DNA from: Burkholderiales bacterium
GTDB lineage: Bacteria; Pseudomonadota; Gammaproteobacteria; Burkholderiales; Burkholderiaceae_C
Reading direction: 5' to 3'
Length of the DNA: 64,000 bases
Assembly (NCBI GenBank): GCA_947381415.1
Contig: CANCVB010000007.1
Span: forward strand, 39,011 to 103,010
The notes beneath the pieces were generated by a model. That model did no database searches and was not told the DNA's origin. It saw only the letters and a program-made list of their open reading frames with translations. This document shows positions 56,556-64,000 of the stretch, in pieces (the stretch's first letter is position 1; every line of letters starts with the position of its first letter). Made by a program: the position numbers and the translations under genes.

Positions 56556-57182
56556 TCAGGGATCTTGCAGCCACTGGCATATCGGCCGCCACTGCAGCAA
56601 ATCTTTTTCTACCTTGGCTGGGGTGATGTCAAACATGCTCAGGCCATGTGCCGCTAAGTGTAAATAGTGCTGGGTATCGCGCAAATAGCCCACGATAGGT
56701 AAATCCAAGGTGTCCATGAACTGACGCAATTTTTGGGCAGCCAAGGTTCGCTCATCCACACGCATACCCACCACGCCCACTTTGGCTCGCGTGTTGCGGG
56801 TGATCTCGCGCAACTTGGTGAGAAAATTTTGAGCCGCATACATGTCAAAAATGCTGGGCATGATGGGCACCATGATTTTGTCGGCACGCCCCAGTACTTC
56901 CTTGAAGCGCCATCCGTCCAACCCCCCCGGTGTGTCAATCACCACATGGGTGGTGCCTTTAGGGGGTTTGGCGGTCAGCACCAAGTCTGCTTGCAGTTCC
57001 CAAGTCGTGATGCGGTTGATTTGTTCGGGACGCAGGCTCAGCCACAAACGCGATGACTGCTGCACATCGGCGTCCCCCAACATAACGGCATGGCCTTGCG
57101 AGGCAAAAAAGCCAGCCACATTGGTCGATAAAGTGGATTTGCCTGCCCCACCTTTGGGGTTGGCAATGACAATCACCGGCAT
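56556..57182 (-). CDS. Orphan ParA-family ATPase
   Basis: 208 residues. Deviant Walker A NPKGGAGKSTLSTN at the N-terminus, then GDADVQQSSRLW and VVIDTPGGLDGWRF. No HTH extension and no parB neighbour, so it is of the small MinD/ParA type used to position plasmids, chemotaxis clusters or other cargo. It starts one base after the stop of a lipoprotein gene (57184-57873), suggesting translational coupling. Cargo unknown. Confidence 0.85.
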   Translation of the reverse strand: MPVIVIANPKGGAGKSTLSTNVAGFFASQGHAVMLGDADVQQSSRLWLSLRPEQINRITTWELQADLVLTAKPPKGTTHVVIDTPGGLDGWRFKEVLGRADKIMVPIMPSIFDMYAAQNFLTKLREITRNTRAKVGVVGMRVDERTLAAQKLRQFMDTLDLPIVGYLRDTQHYLHLAAHGLSMFDITPAKVEKDLLQWRPICQWLQDP

Positions 57183-57183
57183 A

Positions 57184-57873
57184 TCAAGAAATCTCCCAGC
57201 CCCTATCGCTGTTGCAGTAGGTTAAAGCTTGGTTGTACAAGGCCGTTCCTGCCGTGCGACCGGCAGCGACCAAAAAGTGGTTTTTCAACGGCATCATATC
57301 GTTAGAGCGTGCACAATCAAAACCGTTGTTTTTGCTGCCGTTGAAGTACAAAACCACTCTGCCGTTGGCTTTCACACTGTGCTGTCTTGCGGTCATGAAA
57401 CCCACAGCGCATGCGCCTGAACACACCTGACCTTCGGTGACCACCGCTTCAACGCCATAGCGACCAAGAATCTGACCCAGTTCAATGCCCAAGAGCGGTT
57501 TGCCCGCGTTCGAGTTGAGGTAGACCTGTGGAAGCACGCGCTGGCCTTGGTGGTTCACGCACTGCGACAAATTGTTCAAGTGGGATTGAAGGCTTTGCAA
57601 ACTGGCACGGTCAATGGTGCCTGATAACTCAACGATATCCATGGTGCCACTGGCGCAACTGGCGTGGCGCAAGCTGCTGTGACGGCTTTCAAAGGTTTGC
57701 CCTTGGGTCGTACCCAGCACCGTGATCTGGTTTTGTGGAAAACCAAAGGTGTTGGAGCCCAAAACCACTTGGTGAGGTGTGGGTGCCAAGGGTGAAAACC
57801 CAGGCGACCCTGCGGCGCAAGCCGTCAAGCCAAGCAGCATCAGCTGGGGCCAAAGGGAGAATAGTCTTTTCAT
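57184..57873 (-). CDS. Lipoprotein with ClpP-like (COG3904-type) periplasmic domain
   Basis: 229 residues from the ATG at 57873; a longer reading frame exists upstream but the signal peptide MKRLFSLWPQLMLLGLTAC with lipobox LTAC supports this start. The middle reads VYLNSNAGKPLLGIELGQIL then VVTEGQVCSGACAVGF, resembling the predicted periplasmic ClpP-fold proteins (SGGS...glalG...CASACal), with the Ser of CSGAC at the nucleophile position. Catalysis is unproven. Directly coupled to the ParA ATPase gene. Confidence 0.65.
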   Translation of the reverse strand: MKRLFSLWPQLMLLGLTACAAGSPGFSPLAPTPHQVVLGSNTFGFPQNQITVLGTTQGQTFESRHSSLRHASCASGTMDIVELSGTIDRASLQSLQSHLNNLSQCVNHQGQRVLPQVYLNSNAGKPLLGIELGQILGRYGVEAVVTEGQVCSGACAVGFMTARQHSVKANGRVVLYFNGSKNNGFDCARSNDMMPLKNHFLVAAGRTAGTALYNQALTYCNSDRGWEIS

Positions 57874-58068
57874 GCAGCAATCCTGATCTGAAAGATCTTT
57901 TAAGAGGTGATCTATGGTCGGTTTCTGGGCTACAAACTTGAGTAACAACAAAGTATTGCTGGCATTTGCCACGTGTTGAGCAACAGATTCCTTGAAAGCA
58001 TGGGGTTATTTCGTCGGGTGGTGTTTTTCCTAAAATGGGACATGCCCAGTTTTTCGAAAGAAATCAAT

Positions 58069-58440
58069 ATGAAAAAAGCCATCGTAGCCTTGAGTTTATT
58101 GGCCAGTTTTTCGGCCATGGCCGAGTGGGTCTTGGTTTCTGAAAACGAGTATGGTACAGGCTTGTTTGTCGATCCCAACATCAAAAAAACGGGCCATTTG
58201 CGCATGTTTTGGCATATCCAAAATTTGAAGCAAGCCGACCGCCAAGGTGACATGTCATACCGGGGTGTTTGGCAATACGACTGCCAAGAAAGCCGCCAAC
58301 GCAATATGCAGGTCGCTGCTTACCCAGGCCCTATGGCCACAGGTCAGAAATCGGAAGAGGCCTACCAGCCCAGCGAATGGATAAATATCGGCCAAGACGC
58401 CAGCAGCCAGGCCATGCTCAAGTACATCTGCGCCTTGTAA
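58069..58440 (+). CDS. Small secreted protein, surface-adhesin E-like (paralogue 3)
   Basis: 123 residues from ATG 58069 (AAAG upstream) with signal peptide MKKAIVALSLLASFSAMA and mature start EWVLVSENEYG. Closest to paralogue 1: both have a Phe-Val-Asp after the first strand, YDC, and PGPMATG. Late Cys in YICAL could pair with the Cys of YDC. Convergent with the cupin gene. Exported; function unknown. Confidence 0.7.
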   Translation: MKKAIVALSLLASFSAMAEWVLVSENEYGTGLFVDPNIKKTGHLRMFWHIQNLKQADRQGDMSYRGVWQYDCQESRQRNMQVAAYPGPMATGQKSEEAYQPSEWINIGQDASSQAMLKYICAL

Positions 58441-58446
58441 GCACGC

Positions 58447-58836
58447 TCAGTCGACAAAGGTGGCCACAGGCTTGCCTTTTTCGACGAAATACGTCGCCAA
58501 AATCTTGCCTTTGGTGCTGCCAATATTGAGCGCATCGTGAATCGTGTTGGCGGGCACCATGAAAGCCTCGCCAGCCTTGACCACCCTGGGTGCTTGGCCA
58601 TCCATGCGTAACTCAAATTCCCCCTCCAGCACATAGCCCAACTCCTCGCCGGGGTGGGTATGGCGGCCAGCAAAAATACCGGGGTCAAATTCCGCGCGGG
58701 CTTGCACCCCCATGCGCCCAGGCACGCTGAGTTCATGCGACTGCAAAGCCACGCGGGTAAAGCCTGGTTTCTGGGCCGACACCCAGCCCATCACGCCTAG
58801 GCCCACCAAACATACCAACACATTAGAGATTTTCAT
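58447..58836 (-). CDS. Secreted cupin-domain protein
   Basis: 129 residues with signal peptide MKISNVLVCLVGLGVMGWVSA. A single cupin with metal-binding motif GRHTHPGEELGYVLEGEFE and second motif HDALNIG. Resembles periplasmic cupins that often accompany oxidative stress or catabolic genes, but no substrate can be assigned. 26 bases after the lactate permease gene on the same strand. Confidence 0.85.
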   Translation of the reverse strand: MKISNVLVCLVGLGVMGWVSAQKPGFTRVALQSHELSVPGRMGVQARAEFDPGIFAGRHTHPGEELGYVLEGEFELRMDGQAPRVVKAGEAFMVPANTIHDALNIGSTKGKILATYFVEKGKPVATFVD

Positions 58837-58862
58837 AAAGTGAACGCCTGTGGTTGAACGAC

Positions 58863-60527
58863 TTACTTCACCACCATCAAGGTGAAGGGATAGACATAGG
58901 CTTGCAAAGTCACCAAGATACCTACCAAGCAGGCCAAGGCAATAGAGTGGAAGAACACATAGCGCAGGATGTCACCCTCGTGGTTGAACCAGCGTGTGGC
59001 GGTGGAAGCCACCACAATCGACTGTGCATCCACCATCTTGCCCATCACGCCACCCGAGCTGTTGGCCGCACCCATGAGGTTGGGTGACAGACCCAGTTGT
59101 TCGGCTGCCACTTTTTGCATGCCACCAAACAGCACGTTGGAGGCCGTGTCTGAACCTGTCAGTGCAACACCCAGCCAACCCATCAAGGTACCGAAGAAGG
59201 GGTAAAAAACGCCGGTGTTGGCAAACGCCAAGCCCAAGGTGGTGTCGGTACCGGAGTAGCGTGTCAATGAACCCAGTGCCAGCATCAACACAATGGTCAG
59301 CAGCGAGTAACGCACCAGCACCAAGGTGCGGAAAAAGATGCGTATGAGGTTTAACGGGTTGTACTTCATGACCAAGCCACCCACGATGGCTGACAACAAA
59401 ATGCCCGTGCCAGTGGACGACAGCAGGTTCAAGGTGTAAACCGCGGCTTCTTTCTTGGGTTCGGGAACCACGGGCGGCATTTTTTCAATCAGGTTGTGCA
59501 GGCCTTCCAAGGGGAACTTGGGGGCAAAAATACTGTTGAAAAACTCTTTGACGGGGGGCAAACCCCAGATGAAGATGAACACAGTCAAAATGGCCCAAGG
59601 CGTCCAGGCACGGATGATGTCTGCGCGCGAATGTTGGGTACGCTTTGCCGTTGCTTGGGGCGCTGAGCCTTCGCTGTCGGTATGGCCTTTGAGTGACACC
59701 GAGGTCCAAATCTCGCTAGGCTGCCAGACTTTGAGAAAACCGACCAAGCAGGACATGGACACCACCGCCGCAATCACGTCGACCAACTCAGGGCCGATGT
59801 AGTTGGACACCAAAAACTGCATGATGGCAAAACTGCCACCCGTCACCAAAATAGCTGGCCAAATTTGCCACATGGCGCGGCGACCGGCAAACGCCCAAAT
59901 CAACCAAAAAGGCACCAACAAAGAGAAAAATGGCAGTTGACGACCGACCATCGCAGACACTGCCATGGCGTCATAGCCGTGTACTTTGGCCAAGGTCAAA
60001 ATAGGCGTACCCAGTGCACCAAATGCCACAGGCGCGGTGTTGGCGATCAGGGACAAACCCGAGGCGGCCAAGGGTGAAAAGCCCAAGCCAATCAAGATGG
60101 CGGCGGTCACGGCTACTGGCGTGCCAAAACCGGCTGCACCTTCAAAGAAAGCGCCAAACGCAAAGGCGATCAACAACAACTGCAAGCGGCGGTCTTCGGT
60201 GATGCCAGCAATCGAGTCTTGCAGCACTTGGAAACTGCCATTTTGTTCGGTCAGCTGGTGCAAAAAAATGATGTTGAGAACAATCCAGCCAATCGGCAAC
60301 AATCCGGTCAGGCCGCCGTAGACAGCTGCACTGGCAGCCATTTCCACAGGCATGCCATAGGTCGCGATGGCAACCAACAACGCAGCCGCCAAGCCTGCAC
60401 CTGCGGCGATATGCGCCTTCATGTGCAAAAAGCCCAAACCCACCAACATCACGACCACGGGCACAGCCGCTAGCAGTGTCGATAAAAGCATGTTGCCAAG
60501 GGGGTCATAAATTTGTTGCCAAACCAT
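58863..60527 (-). CDS. lldP: L-lactate permease
   Basis: LctP-family symporter importing lactate (and probably glycolate) with protons. 554 residues from the ATG at 60527 (GGAGA upstream), beginning MVWQQIYDPLGNMLLSTLLA. About 12-14 hydrophobic helices; family block FGAFFEGAAGFGTPVAVTAA and GVALTGSDTASNVLFGGMQ. No lactate dehydrogenase gene is adjacent. PEP synthase elsewhere in the window would let imported lactate feed gluconeogenesis. Confidence 0.93.
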   Translation of the reverse strand: MVWQQIYDPLGNMLLSTLLAAVPVVVMLVGLGFLHMKAHIAAGAGLAAALLVAIATYGMPVEMAASAAVYGGLTGLLPIGWIVLNIIFLHQLTEQNGSFQVLQDSIAGITEDRRLQLLLIAFAFGAFFEGAAGFGTPVAVTAAILIGLGFSPLAASGLSLIANTAPVAFGALGTPILTLAKVHGYDAMAVSAMVGRQLPFFSLLVPFWLIWAFAGRRAMWQIWPAILVTGGSFAIMQFLVSNYIGPELVDVIAAVVSMSCLVGFLKVWQPSEIWTSVSLKGHTDSEGSAPQATAKRTQHSRADIIRAWTPWAILTVFIFIWGLPPVKEFFNSIFAPKFPLEGLHNLIEKMPPVVPEPKKEAAVYTLNLLSSTGTGILLSAIVGGLVMKYNPLNLIRIFFRTLVLVRYSLLTIVLMLALGSLTRYSGTDTTLGLAFANTGVFYPFFGTLMGWLGVALTGSDTASNVLFGGMQKVAAEQLGLSPNLMGAANSSGGVMGKMVDAQSIVVASTATRWFNHEGDILRYVFFHSIALACLVGILVTLQAYVYPFTLMVVK

Positions 60528-60610
60528 GGGGAAGTCTCCGGTGCGAAAAACAAAAATTATAGGAAGATGCACGCAAGGGTTTTCCCTCTCGCCTTAATTT
60601 GGAGTCTTGC

Positions 60611-61777
60611 ATGATCGAGCGCACACTTTTCAGCCCTGAACACCAGGCCTTTCGCGACAGTTTTCGCCGTTTCATGGCCGCTGAAATCGCCCCCCACCAT
60701 GCTGCTTGGGAAGTGCAAGGCTTTGTCGACAAGCAGGTTTGGACTAAAGCTGGCGCCTTGGGGTTTTTGTGCATGACCCAGCCCGAGGCCTATGGCGGCT
60801 TTGATGCCGACAAGCTGTACTCCATCATCCAAATGGAAGAACTCAGTGCGGCTGGTTTCAGCGGAATGGGTTATGGTTTGCACACCGAAATCGTCGCGCC
60901 CTATATCTTGCATTACGGCACAGAGGCGCAAAAGCAGCACTTTTTGCCCGCCATGGCCACGGGGGCAATGGTGGGTGCGATTGCCATGACCGAGCCCGCA
61001 GCAGGCAGTGATTTACAAGGCATCAAAACCACGGCCATGGTGCAAGCCGATGGCTCGTATGTGTTGAATGGCAGCAAAACATTCATCACCAATGGCTGGC
61101 ATTCGGATGTGGTGATTGTGGTCGCCAAAACCAACCCCACCGCAGGCGCCAAGGGCACCAGTTTGTTTTTGCTTGAGGCGGGGGTGCAGGGGTTTACCAA
61201 GGGCAAGCCACTCAACAAACTGGGGCTCAAAGCGCAAGATACCTGTGAACTGTTTTTTGACAATGTCCGTTTGCCTGCTACCGCTTTGTTGGGCGGTACG
61301 GACATGCTCAACAAAGGCTTTGTTTGCCTGATGGAGCAATTGCCTTGGGAGCGTTTGCAAATCGCGATTGGCGCGGTGGCAGCGGCGCAAGCCGCGATTG
61401 GGTGGACCTTGGACTATGTGAAACAACGCCAGGTGTTTGGCCAAGCGGTCGCGGCCTTTCAGCACACACGATTTACTTTGGCCGAGTTGCAGACCGAGGT
61501 ACAAATTGCGCAGGTGTTTGTGGACAAATGCACCGAGTTGCTGTTGCAAGACAAGCTTGACACAGCCACAGCCAGCATGGCCAAGTACTGGTGTACCGAT
61601 TTGCAATGCAAAGTGATGGACGTTTGTGTGCAACTGCACGGCGGCAATGGCTTCATGTGGGAGTACCCCATCACGCGGGCCTATGCCGACGCACGCGTGC
61701 AGCGCATATACGGGGGGACCAATGAAATCATGAAAGAAGTCATCACCCGAAGCATGGGCCTAGGGGGAAAAGCTTAG
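60611..61777 (+). CDS. Acyl-CoA dehydrogenase
   Basis: FAD-dependent beta-oxidation enzyme. 388 residues from ATG 60611 with GGAG six bases before it. Signature AMTEPAAGSDLQGIKTTA and QLHGGNGFMWEYPITRAYADARVQRIYGG region. The usual catalytic Glu position near the C-terminus is Gly (YGGTNEI), while PWERL carries a Glu near residue 247, the arrangement of long-chain and isovaleryl-CoA dehydrogenases. 3' end overlaps the NUDIX gene by 4 bases. Confidence 0.92.
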   Translation: MIERTLFSPEHQAFRDSFRRFMAAEIAPHHAAWEVQGFVDKQVWTKAGALGFLCMTQPEAYGGFDADKLYSIIQMEELSAAGFSGMGYGLHTEIVAPYILHYGTEAQKQHFLPAMATGAMVGAIAMTEPAAGSDLQGIKTTAMVQADGSYVLNGSKTFITNGWHSDVVIVVAKTNPTAGAKGTSLFLLEAGVQGFTKGKPLNKLGLKAQDTCELFFDNVRLPATALLGGTDMLNKGFVCLMEQLPWERLQIAIGAVAAAQAAIGWTLDYVKQRQVFGQAVAAFQHTRFTLAELQTEVQIAQVFVDKCTELLLQDKLDTATASMAKYWCTDLQCKVMDVCVQLHGGNGFMWEYPITRAYADARVQRIYGGTNEIMKEVITRSMGLGGKA

Positions 61778-62319
61778 GCAATAACGAATTGGTGAAAACC
61801 AAACTCGCCTGCCGCACGGTCGGCGAAAAACGTCTGTAAGGTCTCGCGCACGGTGCGAAATGCCAAGTCGTCCCAAGGAATATCGGCTTCCTCGAACAGT
61901 CTGGCCTCCATGGTTTCATGGCCAGGGTCAAAGTCGGGGCTTTGCAATTGGGCACGGAAGAAGAAATGCACTTGCCCTACCTTGGGCACATCGATCACGG
62001 TAAACAGCGCTTGCATCTCGATTTGCGCACCCGCTTCTTCATCGGTTTCACGCGCCGCCCCTTGGGCCAATGATTCGTGCAACTCCATGAATCCTGCCGG
62101 CAAGGTCCAAAACCCTTTGCGCGGCTCGATGTTGCGTTTACACAAAAGCACCTGCGAGCCCCACACCGGAATGGTGCCCACCACATTCAGTGGGTTGTCG
62201 TAATGCACGGTGTGACAAGCGGGACAAACGGCGCGCGCACGGGTGTCGCCGTCATCGGGCAAGCGCATCACAACCGCGCTGCCGCAGTTTCGGCAATGTT
62301 TGACAGGGTTTTTGATCAA
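61774..62319 (-). CDS. NUDIX hydrolase with N-terminal zinc ribbon
   Basis: 181 residues. Zinc ribbon CRNCG..CPACH at the N-terminus, then a NUDIX box GFMELHESLAQGAARETDEEAG near residues 75-97. The layout resembles NADH pyrophosphatase but is shorter; substrate could be NADH, ADP-ribose or another nucleoside diphosphate. Divergent from the GST-type isomerase, 85 bases between starts. Confidence 0.88.
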   Translation of the reverse strand: MIKNPVKHCRNCGSAVVMRLPDDGDTRARAVCPACHTVHYDNPLNVVGTIPVWGSQVLLCKRNIEPRKGFWTLPAGFMELHESLAQGAARETDEEAGAQIEMQALFTVIDVPKVGQVHFFFRAQLQSPDFDPGHETMEARLFEEADIPWDDLAFRTVRETLQTFFADRAAGEFGFHQFVIA

Positions 62320-62404
62320 GGGTTTATCGCATGGCGTACTTGGCCTTGAGTGTAGCGATTCGTCTTGGGTGACCAGGACCAGCCAAACCGCTTATCCTTG
62401 GACC

Positions 62405-63043
62405 ATGAAGCTGCATTCCTATTTCCGCTCTTCTGCCTCCTTTCGGGTGCGCATTGCCTTGGCATTGAAAGGCCTGCCCTACGAGTATGTGTCGGTGCAC
62501 ATCGCCAAGGGGCAGCAATGGCGAGACGACTTCACCACGCTCAATGTGCAAGCGTTGGTGCCGGTTCTAGAGATCGATGGGCTGCAACTGACACAGTCCA
62601 TGGCCATCATGGAATATCTGGATGAACAGTTCCCCCAAGCGGCTTTGCTGCCCAGCGATGCGCCTGGGCGTGCGCGGGTGCGCGCCTTGTCCCAGGCCAT
62701 CGCCTGCGAGATTCACCCGTTGAACAATTTGCGGGTATTGAAGTACCTCAGCGGCCCTCTCAAGCTGGACGAGGACACCAAAAATACCTGGTACCACCAT
62801 TGGGTGCGTTTGGGTTTGGATGCTTTTGAAAAACAGTTGCAGCACCCCGCCACAGGGCGGTTTTGCCACGGTGACCAACCGAGCATGGCCGATTGCGTCT
62901 TGGTACCTCAAATTTTCAACGCCAACCGTTTCAAGGTGGACTTGAGCGGCTTGGACCGCAGCTTGCAAGTGTTTAACGCCTGCATGGCTTTGCCAGCATT
63001 TCAAGCAGCCCAACCCTCGGCTTGCCCTGACTTTGAAGCCTGA
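62405..63043 (+). CDS. Maleylacetoacetate/maleylpyruvate isomerase (zeta-class GST)
   Basis: 212-residue glutathione-dependent cis-trans isomerase. N-terminal thioredoxin fold with active-site SYFRSSASFRVRIALALKG and LVPVLEIDGLQLTQSMAIMEYL; C-terminal helical domain with IACEIHPLNNLRVLKYL and GDQPSMADCVLVPQIFNANRF. It may act in tyrosine breakdown (maleylacetoacetate) or complete the gentisate pathway at 35-38.6 kb (maleylpyruvate). No homogentisate genes are in the window. Overlaps the next gene's probable start. Confidence 0.85.
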   Translation: MKLHSYFRSSASFRVRIALALKGLPYEYVSVHIAKGQQWRDDFTTLNVQALVPVLEIDGLQLTQSMAIMEYLDEQFPQAALLPSDAPGRARVRALSQAIACEIHPLNNLRVLKYLSGPLKLDEDTKNTWYHHWVRLGLDAFEKQLQHPATGRFCHGDQPSMADCVLVPQIFNANRFKVDLSGLDRSLQVFNACMALPAFQAAQPSACPDFEA

Positions 63044-63797
63044 GAACTTCCCCTTACTGCCGCATTGGCCTGGGGTCAAGGTGTTTTGCACCACCCGTGA
63101 TGGTGGGGTTTCGGTAGCACCCTACAACAGTTTGAATCTGGGTGACCATGTGGGGGACTCGCCGCAAGCCGTTTTTCACAACCGACAGTGGCTGGCCGAG
63201 CAACTGCAGCAACGCCCGGTGTTTATGCGCCAAGTGCACGGCAGTGTGGTGGCGCAGTTGCACCATGACACACCCGACGGCCAACTGGCGGACGCTTGTT
63301 TTACCGTTGAGAGAGGCTTGGCTTGCACCATCATGGTGGCCGACTGCTTGCCTGTCTTGTTTCACCACCCCGCCAAGAAAGTGGTGGCTGCGGCCCATGC
63401 CGGTTGGCGCGGCTTGGCTGGCGCAGCAGGGCAGGCGGGGGTGCTCGAGGCTGTGCAAGAGACTTTGCAAGGCTTGGGCGCGATGCAAGACTTGCGGGTT
63501 TGGCTGGGCCCCTGCATTGGCCCGACCGCCTTTGAAGTGGGTGAGGATGTGCGCCAAGCCTTTATCGCCCATGACCCCTTGGCCGCTTCTGCATTTCATG
63601 CCAAGGGTGACGCTAAATACCTGTGCGATTTGGCGCAATTGGCGCGTCAGCGGTTGGCCCAATGGCCTGGCGTCAAAGTCGAAGGCAACGACAGCACACC
63701 TTCGTGGTGCACTTTTTCCCATGCATCGGTGTTTTTCTCCTACCGACGAGATGGGGTCACAGGACGCTTTGCCACAGGCATTGGTTTGCTGGAGTGA
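63033..63797 (+). CDS. Laccase-domain protein (YfiH/LACC1 family)
   Basis: 254 residues from a TTG at 63033 that overlaps the isomerase gene by 11 bases; no better ATG is near. Metal-binding His in RQVHGS, Cys in VADCLPVLF, and His in AAHAGWRGLAGAAG. Formerly called polyphenol oxidase; characterised members act on purine nucleosides (adenosine deaminase/phosphorylase). The order isomerase-YfiH-phaC is familiar in Comamonadaceae. Confidence 0.88.
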   Translation: MKPENFPLLPHWPGVKVFCTTRDGGVSVAPYNSLNLGDHVGDSPQAVFHNRQWLAEQLQQRPVFMRQVHGSVVAQLHHDTPDGQLADACFTVERGLACTIMVADCLPVLFHHPAKKVVAAAHAGWRGLAGAAGQAGVLEAVQETLQGLGAMQDLRVWLGPCIGPTAFEVGEDVRQAFIAHDPLAASAFHAKGDAKYLCDLAQLARQRLAQWPGVKVEGNDSTPSWCTFSHASVFFSYRRDGVTGRFATGIGLLE

Positions 63798-63857
63798 TTG
63801 GAAGTTTGTTGTAAGAGGTTTGGCATAAGATGGTCGCAAAGCCACACACCAACTGCC

Positions 63858-64000
63858 ATGCCCACATCTCCTCGCTCCCTCTGGGAAGACAGCACCGCAT
63901 CGTTCACCTCTGCCGCCCAGTCTTTTCAGGAGATGGCCGCCCAGCACATGCCAGCGCTGCCGGCGCTGAATTTTCACACCGATCAAATCGCTGAACTTCA
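63858..64000 (+). CDS. Start of a probable PHA synthase (3' end outside window)
   Basis: Open from ATG 63858 to the window edge, about 47 residues: MPTSPRSLWEDSTASFTSA..., then FQEMAAQHMPALPAL and FHTDQIAELQ. This resembles the N-terminal region of class I polyhydroxyalkanoate synthases, and the position after the YfiH gene fits. The catalytic part is not visible, so the call is tentative. Confidence 0.45.
   Translation, partial: MPTSPRSLWEDSTASFTSAAQSFQEMAAQHMPALPALNFHTDQIAEL

Overview
The window looks like a piece of chromosome from a freshwater-type betaproteobacterium of the order Burkholderiales, most likely family Comamonadaceae (Limnohabitans- or Rhodoferax-like). The basis is gene order and protein character: surE-pcm-nlpD-rlmD, ppsR/ppsA, rpsF-priB-rpsR-rplI-dnaB, an alaA-type aminotransferase followed by hom-thrC-mobB-moeA-moaD-moaE-clpB, an alanine/lysine-rich histone-like protein, and thrS-infC-rpmI-rplT-pheS-pheT-ihfA-merR-tRNA-Pro. 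No phage, IS element, CRISPR array or rRNA operon was seen. The assignment is inference from memory of these families; no database search was possible.

Layout. 1-33.8 kb is dense housekeeping DNA: protein repair and cell-wall genes, PEP synthase and its regulator, a ribosomal protein/primosome operon, threonine biosynthesis, molybdenum cofactor genes, ClpB, isocitrate lyase, and the translation cluster thrS to ihfA. Several clear intrinsic terminators separate the units. Terminator-like hairpins also sit directly in front of thrS, infC and pheS. infC appears to start with ATC. 33.85-38.6 kb is a catabolic island: a LysR regulator diverges from a salicylate 5-hydroxylase (nagG, nagH, Rieske ferredoxin), gentisate 1,2-dioxygenase and a fumarylpyruvate hydrolase that lacks about 30 conserved residues. 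The missing pathway step, maleylpyruvate isomerase, may be supplied by a zeta-class GST gene 24 kb away at 62.4 kb; no ferredoxin reductase is present. 38.6-46.8 kb is a two-partner secretion locus: a TpsB transporter and a 2051-residue TpsA exoprotein whose C-terminal 40 percent consists of about 110 octapeptide repeats. This is the most unusual object in the window.

46.8-58.8 kb is accessory: three paralogous small secreted proteins resembling surface-adhesin E, a gamma-glutamyltransferase with two uncharacterised envelope proteins, a zinc-ribbon/truncated-globin fusion overlapping an orphan integrase N-terminal domain, formate-tetrahydrofolate ligase, a di-haem peroxidase, hydrolases, and a ParA-type ATPase coupled to a ClpP-fold-like lipoprotein. 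58.8-64 kb is metabolic: L-lactate permease, acyl-CoA dehydrogenase, NUDIX hydrolase, the GST-type isomerase, a laccase-domain protein and the start of a probable PHA synthase.

The right half is visibly richer in G+C than the left (hand counts of a few lines give roughly 45 percent on the left and 57 percent or more on the right). Together the genes suggest an aerobic aquatic heterotroph that uses aromatic acids, lactate and fatty or acetate-type substrates and displays a large secreted adhesin.
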